From Coniferiporia sulphurascens (Eukaryota; Basidiomycota; Agaricomycetes; Hymenochaetales; Hymenochaetaceae), in contig NBBA01000013.1 in assembly GCA_002794785.1 (NCBI GenBank), forward strand, positions 1,288,455-1,352,454: a DNA stretch of 64,000 bases, given 5' to 3'. Positions 1 to 11,699 of this stretch are shown one piece after another (the first letter of the stretch is position 1; each line of letters opens with the position of its first letter). Position numbers and translations under genes: made by a program. The notes beneath the pieces were generated by a model, which saw only the letters and a list, made by a program, of their open reading frames with translations, was not told the DNA's origin and made no database searches.

Positions 1-765
1 GACAAGCACAGTTGCACGCCCCATTTAGACCATCTTCATCGCGAGCGCTTCCTCCCCCGACTCTGAATGTCGGGGATGTTGCATTTTAACCGCCTCAGAC
101 TTTGAGCGGATTTTTTCCAAAAGTTTGACGATGTGGAGCTCTGCGAGCTGGGGATTCGTGAGACCATGTCGCTACTCACATTCCGACATAGATGTACAGT
201 ACGAGGATACGGAGGCTTCGAGTTTACTGGGCCGAAGGTGTTCGGAAAAGGATTCATGCTTTAGCATAAGATATGGTTCAACCTCTTTAGTGGTTGCGGT
301 TACTGCTGACCAGTACTGTCTCTAAGGATAACCAAAAGACTTTTTTGAATATTGGCCCTTGGGAATCCCCTTGGGAATCGTCCTTCATGATGGTAGGGAT
401 CAAGGTCATGAGCCTCCAGACTGCACGACATTTGCAAGTCGAACCTTCGCGCGGACTCGAAGCCTCAGCTAATGAGGTTGCGCTTAAAAGAATAAATAGC
501 GCGAGCTCGGAGGATTCCCAGAAATAAAGAAACAAGTACTGAAGGAGAGCAATACTGTAGTACTGTAAATCGTATTGCTTTGTTTACATGTGTAGTAAGT
601 AGTTGCATCTGTGGGAAATAGTTACCTAATATACCAGGGGCTCTTATCCATTCCTCAAATCAGCGGATCGCTCCGCTTCAAGTTGGAGTATATTATACCA
701 CAAGTTGATCTTTATTAGCTAGAACGAAGATTAGTACCGTGACTATCCCTGCGCCCGACAGCATC
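1..765. other. No gene supported
   Basis: Short open frames occur on both strands (for example 36-257 minus, 294-527 plus), but none shows a recognisable domain or a convincing exon structure. The minus frame at 36-257 has a basic, serine-rich end and could be the last exon of a gene outside the window; this is a guess. Confidence 0.5.
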
Positions 766-1298
766 ATGCCCCCCATCGAATTCTTTCTCCGCCTCCAACA
801 CGGTAGAGAACACAAATATAGACCTCCTAGAACAATACTATATTCATCTTTGCAGGCATCACCGGCGGCTTCGCACCGCCCACACCCTCCGCAATACATA
901 CCCTCTCCAAGTCCTCCGAGCGGACACACATCCTCGTCGCCTCCGCGACACGCGCGCTGGGGACACCAGAGCTCTCAGAGGCTGCACCAAAGGCGGTGGC
1001 ATTCACCGCTACCGGCGCGGACTCGGACGCCGCCGCCACGCGCGCAGAAGCTCTCGTGGACGAGCTACATGGGATCCTGAAATGCATCCCGACGGAGTCG
1101 CCACCAGGCAGTGAGGACATCTACGGTATGGACACGAGTATCGCGTGGCAAAGTGAGGATCTTCAGTGGATGAACGGCGGGCCTCAGGGGTGCGCGGGCG
1201 GACCGGGTTCAAGCCAAGTGCAGCCGACTGCGGAGGATAAGGCGAGGTTTGCACGTGCAGTGGAGATCGTGAAAGAGATTCTTGCTACTGCGCAGTGA
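766..1298 (+). CDS. Conserved-looking fungal hypothetical protein, 159 aa, two exons
   Basis: I do not recognise the function. Exon 1 is 766-802 and exon 2 is 856-1298. The 53-nt intron has a GTAGAG donor and TTTGCAG acceptor and joins cleanly in frame, giving 480 nt including the TGA stop. The protein begins MPPIEFFLRLQHG, followed by a Gly/Pro-rich turn, a long soluble helical middle and a charged C-terminal helix. There is no signal peptide or membrane segment, so it is probably cytosolic. An upstream GTG-initiated extension at 739 is open, but the first ATG at 766 is the natural start. Cross-frame reading on the minus strand gives only low-complexity shadow frames. The gene call rests on splice-consistent reading and coding-like composition, not on a named family. 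Confidence 0.65.
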
Positions 1299-2944
1299 GC
1301 ACTCTGTTAATCTGTATGAAATACGAATTACGTGTATTTGTAAGTTTTGAACATGCTATGCTGCATGATGGTTGAGCTGACTACTTGGGTCGGTAGGAAA
1401 TTGTATTAGATTGATTGTGTGTATACTAGTATAGACTAGTATACCGCATGTCGTTTGAACACTACCGTCGTTTGAGCTTTGGCCTTTGGGTGCCGGATAC
1501 GTCAGATCCAGGGGATCAGCCATCCAGCTCCAGCCCCCTTCTTTATACCTTCACGCAGTCTCGTCAGTGAACGCCAGATATCAACAAAAGGAGTCCCATA
1601 TGGTGCTTGAGTTGACGGTGAACGTGACTGTACCCGGAGCTTTGCGCTCTTGTCTATTTCATTGAACAATGTCCGACTTTCCTTTTTCCATTGAAGCCAC
1701 ACGTTCAACATATACACGAGTCTCCTGTTGGTCCTTCCGAAGTACTGCATCACGTCTATCCACAGGCAAGAAGAGCATCACTAGCCCACTCCAGACCCAT
1801 AATCTAAATATCTCTTGAGTTTTTTCTAGTTGACGGAAATCTCCGGGCTCTTACACTTTATCAATCGTTCCAGGCTTTGAACGAGTCTTTACTGAAATAA
1901 AGGAAGTAAGGCCAAGGTGTCCCGCCTTATGTCCTATTAAAAACGGCTTGTAATTCGGGAATTAGTCTAATAGCTCCATTACATAGCTAGATGGGTAGGA
2001 ACCAAAGCCCTATCCCAAGAGATCATTGCTCCGTCAATAATCAAGTGCCATAAGTGAAAGTTATCACAGTAAGTAACAAGGAACAGCTCGAGCGTACCCA
2101 TTTCACCGGGCTATATTTCGCCAAGACACCGCAGCGCGCCTACCCATAGGTTTATTGTGCTATCATCCCTGACAATCGTCTCCGCACTCTGCCAGCACAC
2201 TTCACCATTCTCCTTGTCAACTTCGGATCCGTGTTCTTCAGATTACACGCTCGGCGAATAGCCAGCGCATAGTATGCATATTTCTCCTCCCGGAGGTGGG
2301 CACTGTTGGCTTTTCAAGCCCATTCCTTCCGTACCGATGCCCACGCAAGGGCCGGAGCGAAGCCGACACTATTAAGATGCAGGAGGTGCGGAGCGCCGCA
2401 GACTACCACTGGGAATGGCTAAGCGAGTGGCTAAGCGAGTGGCTAAGCGATACACGTGCCACGAGGCAATCATAAGTTGCAGCTTGCGTCACCTCAGTAT
2501 CCACGAATCAGCCTGAGCTCTCAAGAACGACAAAGCAAGTACAAAGGCTCCGTAATGTGGCTCGTGCGCGGGAGTCTGGCGCCCCCAACAGATATTTTTC
2601 GCCCACGCATCCTGTTGAAAGTGCCTACGAAGCCAAACCTGTGTAGGACTCGCAAGCATAATGTTCGGGGAGATGACGGCTGCGGAGCAGGAACGCGCTC
2701 GCTTGAAATGGCCGTGGCGCAACCTTTCCAAATTTAAATTGGGGCGGTGCTACGTCATGCATTCCCACGGGTGCTAAGACGTCCATTTTATAAAGTCGGA
2801 CGCGAACCGCAGCATGGCGTGGAGTAGCCCTTTCCCGCCTTCATCTTCCCTGTCTCCTCTTTACGCCCTCTCACTCCCACTCGTACGCGTAACCTACACG
2901 CCTACATAGACGACTCTTGCACGACAAAACCCAACAAGACAATA
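1299..2944. other. Intergenic, no gene recognised
   Basis: About 1.6 kb without a convincing coding exon. It contains a three-copy 12-bp tandem repeat at 2416-2450. The last 150 bp before 2945 is pyrimidine-rich and is likely the promoter and 5' leader of the Sur7/PalI gene. Confidence 0.5.
2416..2450 (+). repeat. Short tandem repeat, 12-bp unit x 2.9
   Basis: The unit TGGCTAAGCGAG is repeated almost three times without mismatch. It is non-coding and of no evident function. Confidence 0.9.
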
Positions 2945-3561
2945 ATGCCTTCCCCAGCCGCACCAGGTCTCTTCTTCTGCTTCGCCGCAGCAGTCCTCCT
3001 TGTTTTCGTCTCCGTTTCTGCACCGACATGGAATAGCATATCCTTCCTTGACGTGTCCTCGGGCGGCCAGTCGACCCACTTTGGTGTATTCGGATACACG
3101 GGCTCGGGCAGGTCCATCGGGTACTTCTTCCCTTCCCAGGAAGGGTGAGTATTTCCTTTTTTTTCATTTGACGCGCGCTAAAGCGTTCATGCTCCAGCGC
3201 ATCCAACCTTAACACTGGGGTCATTCATAACCTCACCAAGACGCTCATCCTGCACCCTATTGCCGCGGGCCTTGCGGGAATCGCAGTGCTATTCGGGCTT
3301 TGCGGCGCAACGTACCACCGCTCAGGCACGGTACTCATGTCACTTGCCGCGTTACTCGCCTTCCTTGTCACTCTCGTTGTATGGATAATCGACATGGTGC
3401 TCTTCGGTATCGTGCGCGACCGTATACGCAACGCCGGTGGAACTGCGCAGTACGGCAACGCAAACTGGCTGACCCTCGGCGCCCTTGTGTCCCTCGCGCT
3501 CGCGTTCTGCGCGGGTGCGTGCGGCACTTTTGGTCGCTACAGACGCAGGGATAGGATCTAG
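2945..3561 (+). CDS. Sur7/PalI (Rim9)-type four-pass plasma-membrane protein, 187 aa
   Basis: Two exons, 2945-3144 and 3198-3561, separated by a 53-nt intron (GTGAGT...CCAG). The spliced frame is 564 nt. Four hydrophobic segments are visible at about residues 7-27, 87-104, 108-135 and 155-176. A long loop after the first segment carries the tryptophan and the F-G-x-F/Y-G-Y type motif (FGVFGYTGSG) seen in the Sur7/PalI family. Family members sit in the fungal plasma membrane; PalI/Rim9 supports ambient-pH sensing in the Rim101/PacC pathway, while Sur7-type proteins mark eisosomes. At 187 aa this protein is short and lacks the long disordered tail of classical PalI, so the exact subgroup is inferred only. 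The C-terminus ends in a basic RYRRRDRI tail, probably cytosolic. Confidence 0.85.
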
Positions 3562-5176
3562 ACACGACGTGCACCTCTACTATTATTTTCTTCCCTTATT
3601 TTGTAGGATCCTTTTCGTTTCTTCCTCCCCCAGATATTTTCCCCCATTTTACCCCTCGAATTTATTGTTACGGCGGATCCTCAAAGCAAGTTTACTGTAA
3701 GAACTAATCTTTAGTCCTCCTTTCCCCCACCTTCCTAGCTTGTACCGTAGCTACTATATCTATGCACCAGAATGGACACCAACGTACTTGCAACTCCTGG
3801 CCCGGTAACGCTTACATGACCACAATATTACACAATTGTGGACAAAAAAAGTTACTGGTGTACTCGTGTGATGAAGTTGCGTTTCTCCGGAGTTCTTGAA
3901 TAATTGATACGACGGAACCTCCCACGATAAATAATAAATCAATCATAATGTTCCCTACGTTCTTCGGTTCTACCTAGTTCTGTACTTTCGATTGATTTGG
4001 TTCGTGAGACTTGAGTACTGACTATGGTTAAATCGCTCCATTTCCTTCTATTTGCAGTCGCTACGCAGACTCCTGGACGGCCGAGGTACACATCCAATAA
4101 GATCTGTTACTAATGCCTTAAATTATGACCAACTAAGCCGAAGCAAGAAGCAATCACAGGCGGGGGGTTGAGAGTCGGGACCCGCAGCATAACTAACCCA
4201 AGGACAAGGACAAGGATGTAGTCATCACCGGCGGCACGCCGCAGTCCGCAGCACGGTACGAATGAGTCCGACTCGGAGGGTGTTACTACTGCCTGTGCAT
4301 TGGCAGCGCCTCTCGTCCACAGGTAGATTTACGTGATGTTACACTGCATCCTGGTAGAAATGGAAGCTTACTTACAATACATAGGTTGCGCGGAACACTG
4401 AGGCTGCACCGTACTTATTTAAAAAAAATTATTCGATAGGTCTGAGACTATAGTGCTGCATTTTGGCACATTTACGAATAGCGTTATGAACGTGTGTATT
4501 GTATGGATGGAGAATAATGTCAAGTGATTACATTGATTTTTGGGTCGACTTGGGGTGCTGAGTAAGAGGTGCGATGCGTGATGGGAAGTACCGAATCTGT
4601 AGTGCTATCGAGAGTGAGGCGCGACACTGGCATGTTAGTATTTAACCATAGTTAGCAGTACTGGTGTTATTGGGACTTGGCACCACGCAGCATGCTGCTT
4701 GCATACATGCTTACGAATATGCCATGCCTGAGGAACAGGCCTAGGGGTTGCAGTCCCGGGCGCCCGATGCTGCGGTCACTGTATTCGTCACAGGTCTGTC
4801 TTAGCATGCAGCGAACGAACGCGCGCCACTGGCACTGTTACAGCAGGCGGTACAGTGCGTGGTTATCGCGGAGCCCGATCCGATTATCAGTTAGATTAGG
4901 GTGGTATTGAGTTTTCGCGGACTAGGAAGCCAAGGCGTGCTGCTGACAGAGCAAAGAGGAAGAAGGGAAGCAAAGTGTGTTTACAGATGTTGGTAAGCGC
5001 CGGTGAGGCAGCACGTACTCTATGAGCGTGGCTACCCGCACTCAATGACCCTTCGTTCACCCCTAGCACCCGCAATAGCAGAGAAAGTGAGGATAATATA
5101 TGGTGAAAACTGGTGTTACATTTTTTATAGATAGCGGTCGGTAGTTGGGAGACGGCAGTTTGAGTAATAACGAAGA
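3562..5176. other. Intergenic, no gene recognised
   Basis: The 3' flank of the Sur7/PalI-type gene followed by about 1.4 kb of unremarkable sequence and the 3' flank of RPA2, which ends at 5177 on the other strand. I see no domain, RNA gene or repeat that I can support. Confidence 0.5.
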
Positions 5177-6364
5177 TCAATTCCAACTGGATGGGGCGAA
5201 ATGCGACTCGTCGATCGTGCTGAAAACATATCCGTTGTCCATGAGCTCGTCCAGTGCCGTGCTAAGGAGCGAAAAAAAGGTTTCGGGTCAAGAATATCGG
5301 TAAAGAAGGACGGAAAGACGGACCTGATAGACGCAGCATCAGTTTGCACGTGTCGTGCGATCGCCGCAACATGCAAGCCTTCCTTTCGCGGTGTTTGCGA
5401 TTCAATGAACCCTATGATGCGCTTCGCGAGCGGACCCACGCCAACGTACTCATCGCCCGTTGCCACCTTCGCTGGCTGTGATGTGTACGCTGAGTAGTTC
5501 CCATTTGCACTTGCACCCGTAGCGCCATTCGCCTTCGGTACTGCTTCACCGGTCGCAGAAGGCTGTGAAAGCGGAAATTGAGTTGGTCGGGCATGCAAGA
5601 TACGGTGGAAAGGGACGTACAGGCCCACGCTGGTGCACCAGCGTTACGTACATGACCTCCATCATGTGGAAGTACAATTCATGTGGGTCCGTGGCTGGCC
5701 GAATGCTCGTTGCGTTGATGTATCGTTTACTTGAGAAGTTTTTGAGGACGCCCGTAACGCGCACATATGTTTGCTCTCTGTGCCAAAACCAAACACGATA
5801 AGTGGTCAGCAATAGCAATGCAAAGCAGGAAGGTGCACACCGACGCACTTAATACCACGGCTTTCTACCCCATCATCCTCCGACGAAGCATCCGTCCATA
5901 GACGGGCCTCGATGCGTCCCGTCCCGTCGTCAAGATAAAATACGCTATTTGTCGTCTGTGTTTGGATGCTGATGACCTGCGCGACAGTTGTGACCTATAA
6001 AGCAGCCCGTTAAGCACAACATGTAAATTTAAACTATACGTAACACGTACCTGTGTAATCTCGACGCCGTCGATGTACAATTCCGCATCCGAATGTGCCT
6101 GCTCTGCGGCCAAGATCTGCTTGATGGTTAGAGGGCGCAACGACTGGCTCGCTGCCCTCTGAGATTGAGAAAAGTTATCAGCGCCTTGGAGAAGGACACA
6201 ATAGTGCTGAGGATGCGAAACGCACGCGTTCGGAGCCAGGGCTGTTCTGGCTGCCCATCCGCGGTGAACTATTTGGCATGAAGCCGCCGCCGTAGTCGTC
6301 TAAGTTCAGTTCATCAATTGCCAGAAGGGACCATTTAGGCGTATGCGCACGTACTTCCGTACAT
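5177..6364 (-). CDS. RPA2: Replication protein A 32-kDa (middle) subunit, 272 aa, seven exons
   Basis: RPA2 is the middle subunit of the nuclear single-strand DNA-binding heterotrimer needed for replication, recombination and repair. Exons read on the minus strand: 6364-6355, 6299-6226, 6158-6051, 5994-5849, 5777-5621, 5562-5324, 5261-5177. Together they give 819 nt with every junction in frame. The order of parts is typical: a short Gly/Ser-rich phosphorylatable N-terminus (MYGNDYGGGFMPNSS), an OB-fold from about residue 37 to 170 including a LDDGTGRIEARLW strand, and a C-terminal winged helix (VGPLAKRIIGFIES...) ending in LDELMDNGYVFSTIDE. The first exon is only 10 nt, found because the second exon needs one codon completed upstream and ATGTACGGA precedes a GTACGT donor. 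Its upstream region is cut by a retroposon about 150 bp before the start codon. Confidence 0.93.
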
Positions 6365-6516
6365 ATCGTATTCGTTTTCCCTATCTTTTGGAGAGAAAGA
6401 ACAGTAGGGGGTAAGGGGTGACAGAGACGAGGCTGGGGATGTGGGTCAGACGAAAGCGCGGCTGCGGCTGAGACGCGTCGCGGGCGTGGGCGTGTTTTCC
6501 CCACGATTGTGGCGTC
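6365..6516 (-). promoter_or_regulatory. Remaining proximal upstream region of RPA2
   Basis: Only about 150 bp separates the RPA2 start codon from the target-site duplication of the retroposon at 6517. If the original promoter was longer, its distal part now lies beyond 18534. No clear TATA box is visible. Function is inferred from position. Confidence 0.4.
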
Positions 6517-6918
6517 ACGTGTTTTGCAAATTTTTTTTTTTTTTTTGATTCTCAATTTGTATTCCGCTATAGCAAAGTAATTACAAGACGCAGTCACCTG
6601 ATCGACATATCTAGGGCATTTATGATGGCATGTGGAGTGGGGTAGAAGGGGATCTGGCATGGTAAGATGGTTCTGGGGTCGAATTGCAGGAGGGCGGCTA
6701 CCGAGATGGGTGGCTAGTAATTATTTGTCAGGTGGGATGAGGACAGGGAGCGAGAAGAGTGCTGGTGGAGGGGGTTGGTAAGAGGGCAGCTGCAGAGAGA
6801 GAGAGAGCTGGCAAATGAGCAGTGCTATTCCCAGGTGGCTACTCAGGGCAGTAGGGTGGGCCAAAAATGGTTCCCTGGGCAAGGGAGGTTTTTGGGAAGT
6901 GGCAGTGGGGAGGGTGGT

Positions 6919-7175
6919 TATTAAATAAATATAATGAAACAATATAAATAACAGATGGTCATATGAACAACCATCTTACTAAGTAAACGATAACACAATG
7001 ATAACGCCATACGATATAGGAGCTAGATAGTTATAGTAGTACTAGCTCATGGAACGTGTATATAAGGGGAGCTGGTCTCACCCTAGAAATACATCGGTTT
7101 ACACTGATAACCCACCTTCACCACAACTTCACCACTGCACCTCATCGTCTACCACAACGTGTGTAGATTTTAAGA
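6919..7175 (+). repeat. 5' LTR of copia A
   Basis: A 257-bp LTR with TSD GTGGT immediately upstream. A TATA-like element (TATATAAG) at 7059-7066 is the likely promoter core. It differs from the 3' LTR at about ten positions, all readable as decay of CG to TG or CA. Confidence 0.95.
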
Positions 7176-7193
7176 GGTTATGAGCCTTGACTC
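7176..7193 (+). other. Primer binding site (half initiator-tRNA-Met type)
   Basis: Directly after the LTR comes GGTTATGAGCCTTGACTC. Its reverse complement contains GGCTCATAACC, the anticodon stem-loop of initiator tRNA-Met including the CAT anticodon. Drosophila copia and yeast Ty5 are known to prime from a cleaved half of this tRNA, so this is a half-tRNA primer site rather than a 3'-CCA-end site. The same sequence follows the 5' LTR of element B. Confidence 0.8.
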
Positions 7194-10100
7194 TAAAAAC
7201 TAATGCAATGATTAACAAATCCTTGAATAACAAAAAAAAAAACTATGTCTGACGGACAGAAACCAAATACTCGTGAGCAAACATGTTTGCAAAAACTATC
7301 AGGATTAAGAATAATCGCTAACGAACTAAAAATAACATACACACAGTCATCAACTGTTGAAGAACTTGAAGAAAAAATTCAAAAAGCTAAAGATAGCAAA
7401 AGGTTAGTCAACCTAATAATTCAATGCAACCTTAGACAAATACCAATTAACGGAATGGAACAACAAATACAAGACCAAATTAACAGGTATGATAATTCTA
7501 CCAAAGATGAAAAATTGAAAATAAAAGCTGACTATAAAATGGAATTAACAAATCACACTAAAGATTTAGGAATATCCGATCAAGGAAAATCATCTGAAAT
7601 CAGATACAGAATCAGTACATACTTGGGTATTTCAGACCCAACAGAAAAAGAACAATTTAAAATTGATGATCCTTATATTAAGCCAGAAGACAATAAAAAA
7701 GAAGACAAAGAAGATATAAAAAAAGAAGATAACAAAGAAACAACCGAAGAATCTAAAAATAATCCATCACATGAGCCATCAGAACCATCTGATCCTGACG
7801 ATTCAGACGCTAACGATACCGAGGAAGATGAACCGAGTATGGCAACTAAACTCGCGGAACTCCAGAAATTCTTTGACGGAATTGAGAAACTTGACAGCCA
7901 CAGAAACTACAAACTCTGGAACTACAGAGTCTGAAGTGCAATCGAGAGTGCAGGTTATGGTAACCTGCTCATTAACTCCCCAGGAACTGGAGAGACTGGT
8001 ATATCAAGTGCTTTATATAACAGCATTATGCGCACTATGCCCGACAAAATACTGGCTTATTATCTTAATTTCTCTAAAGATATTCCAGCACTACTCAAAG
8101 CACTTGACGGACGATATAATGTCCAGACAACAATTACAAAGGGCTTTAACGAGGCTGCCCTTTTTGATATCAGAGGTCATGTCAGCCATTTCGATGGAAT
8201 GCTCGATAACCTCAGCAATAAATATGAGGAACTAATAGCCCAAGGGGTAAAAGTTTCAGAGTCGACATACATATCGGCTATTACGTGGGCAATGCCCGAA
8301 CAATATCAATACATACTCACGCAGAGTGAGTTATATATTAAAACAATTAATGAAACAAACCCCGACAAAGATGAAATTGAACTAACCCCTCAATTCTTAC
8401 TAACGGCATTGAGAAACGCCTTCGAGGGATGGCATAAAAATCATCAGAGGACAGGAGTGGCGGCTAATCACCTGCCCAAGGATGAGCGGAACCACCCCTA
8501 TTTTAGGGGCCGCGGATGTGGTTCTAGCCGCAGTGTACAGCCACGAGGTCGCGGCTATAGGGGCCGTGGCGGATATATGCAAGGACAAGGATGTGGGGGA
8601 TATTCCCCTAACCAACAATCACATGTTATTAAGTGCTACAATTGTAACAAACTAGGGCACTTTAGTTGAGACTGCTGGGCACCAAAAACGGAATGGACGA
8701 AGGCAGCCCAGAAAAAGAAAGAGGACGCGAACGACGACAAAGGAAAAGGGAAGGAAACGGGTGCGTCAGCGGCACCGACAGTGACTGGGGCAAGTGCGGC
8801 CCAGGCTAAACATACTGCAGCAGCAGCAGCAACAAACGTCGCATCGAGCTCTCGAATCGAGTTAAGCGCCGTAATCGGCCAAGGTGAAATCGGCGCTTTC
8901 ATAACTGAAGTCGACGATAACGATTTCGACATGGGAGAATTCCCAATATATTTGTATAACGACTTCCTTGACAAAATAGGAAATTACGATAGCGCCATGG
9001 AAGACGTAGATGATAATAATTTGGACGTAAGCATTAACGTTATCACAACAAAAGAATTTGCTAACAATGTTTATTCTTCAATGGATATAATCGATACTGG
9101 TGCAACGATACATCTAACACCATATCTAAATTGATTACGAAATACATACAAAACTGATGCAATTACAATAATGGCCGCAAACAAAACAATGTTTATGGCA
9201 AATATAGTAGGGGATCTTAAGCTTTACATCCCCAACAGACACTCGGTAAGTGTCATAATATTATCAAATGTATACTACAATCCTAAAATGAATATGACAT
9301 TAGTCTCTCAAGGACTTCTATGTCAAGACGGTTACGAATTTATTTATAAACAAAACGAATGTATAATAAAGTATCCTAATGGATCTTTATGCGGAAAAAT
9401 TAAAAACACAAATGGATTGTATAGTATATTTAATAACAATGTACAAGCGGCTACAAAAAATGTAACATTATTTGAACTTCACAAAAAACTCGGGCATATA
9501 AGTTATGCTTACATAAAACGATTACTAAAAGAAGATCAAATCACAAATAACAAAATTTCAAACTACGACGAAACTCAATGCACAATTTGTCTTGAAGCAA
9601 ATATAAAAAGAATGCAAATTCCAAAATTACGAATTTCAAAGTTAGCCAAAAAATTTGGCGATCACATACATATGGACATATGGGGTCCAGCATCCACACA
9701 TGCTATAGGAGGATATAAATATCTTCTAACACTTGTAGACAACACTACAAGATGGATAAAAATGATTTTATTAAAAACAAAAGACGAGGGCTTAAATGCT
9801 TATACGACTTGGGCTACTATGCTCAATACACAATTTAATATAAAAATAAAAATATTACAAAGCGATAACAACACAGTGTTTTTAAGTAAACAATTCACTG
9901 AATATTTAGAAAAACATGGAACAATACGAAAGCTGACTGTTCACGATACACCACAACAAAATGGAGTAGCAGAACGATCACACCAAACGATTTTAAATAA
10001 TACACGAGTAAATCTGCTACAAGCAAAACTACCACCAAGTCTATGGGGAGAAGCTGTAAAATACAGTACTTACGTTTACAATAGAACGCCAAAGAGCGCT

Positions 10101-11435
10101 ATTGAATTTAAAACACCATATTTTAAACGATATAATGAAAATTATAACATAGACGATTTAAAAGAATTCGGCCAATATTGCATAATAAAGCAAGAAGACA
10201 TAAATAAATTACAACCAAAAGGAATATATGCACAATGGTTAGGATTTGACGAAGAAAGTAAAGGTCATAGAACCTATCATAATAGAAAAATTACAGTTGA
10301 ATGAAACTTACAATTTTTAGATTCTCCTCCATCTAAAATTGAAGGGGAGAATATAACAGAAAAACAAAACGAACAAATAAAAGAATTAACAAATGAAAGA
10401 CCAATAAGAAATATTAAACCAATGAAACGATCATTAGGTCTAAACTTTGATGAACAAAATACAGTCGCTTATCTTACAGAATTTAATCAATTCAATATGG
10501 AATTAATAGGCGATCCGAATTCATATCAACAAGCAATCAATAGAATTGACGCAAATCAGTGGATCACAGCAATGAAAGAAGAAATAAAAACGTTAATCAA
10601 AAGATCTATGTGGAAAATCATTGATCCACCAAAAGAAGCAAACATAATCGGAACAAGATTTGTTTACAAAACAAAAAGATTAGCAAACGGAGATATAGAA
10701 TGTTACAAAGCAAGATTAGTAGTTCAAGGATTTGCCCAGAAAGAGGGTATAGACTACTACTCAAATGATACATTCACTCCAGTAGCACGATTAGCTACAG
10801 TAAGAACTATACTAAGTTGGAGTGCAACAAATAATTACGAAATTCATCAAATCGATATAAAATCAGCTTACTTATATGGTGAACTAGATAAAAACGAAAA
10901 TATATATATAAAACCACCACCAGGAAATTTAATTGAAATAAAACCTGGACAAATTTTAAAATTAAATAAAGCCCTATACGGATTAAAACAAGCAGGCAGA
11001 CAATGGTATAAAAAATTATCAGAAATATTAATAGGAATAGGACTAACATGAGCAGTCCAAGATAATGCAGTATTCCTAAGAAAAGTAAAAGGAAAAACAA
11101 TTCTAATACTTTTCATACATGTTGACGATATAACCATATGTGGCTTAAATTTATTAATAATAAAAGCCTTTAAAGATGAAATAGGAAAACATGTAAAATT
11201 TACTGACGGAAATGAAATACATTGGTTACTCAGCATTGAAATCGAAAGAAACCGAGAAGAAAGAATTATAAAACTAAGACAAAAACATTATATTGATAAT
11301 ATAATAGAAAAATACAAGTTAAAAGACACTGCAATGGTACAAACACCAATGACACCTGGACAAGTATTAAAATCACTTGAAAATCCAACTAATGAAGAAT
11401 TAAACTTCATGAATCAAATACCTTATATGAATATG

Positions 11436-11692
11436 TCTTAAAATCTATGCATGTTGTGGTAGACGATGAGGTGCAGTGGTGATGTTCAGGCAAGGTGGGT
11501 TATCAGCGTAAACTGATGTATTTCTAGGGTGAGACCAGCTCCCCTTATATACACGTTCCGTGGGCTAGTACTACTATAACTATCTAGCTCCTATATCGTA
11601 TGGCGTTATCATTGCGTTATTGTTCACTTAGTAAGGTGGTTAATCATATGACCATGTACTATATTTATATTGTTCGTTATATTTATTTAATA
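11436..11692 (-). repeat. 3' LTR of copia B
   Basis: A 257-bp LTR, read on the minus strand. The polypurine tract of the element (read on minus) abuts it at 11693-11709. It differs from the 5' LTR by about a dozen CG/TG/CA-type changes. Confidence 0.95.
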
Positions 11693-11699
11693 CTCCCCT

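Noticed and set aside
2871..3224. 117-codon minus-strand frame over the Sur7/PalI gene
   Set aside because: Shadow of the plus-strand gene; no motif and no splice support.
7245..11051. Programmed read-through of TGA as an expression strategy of the copia family
   Set aside because: The two copies have stops at different positions and most are explained by CGA to TGA deamination.
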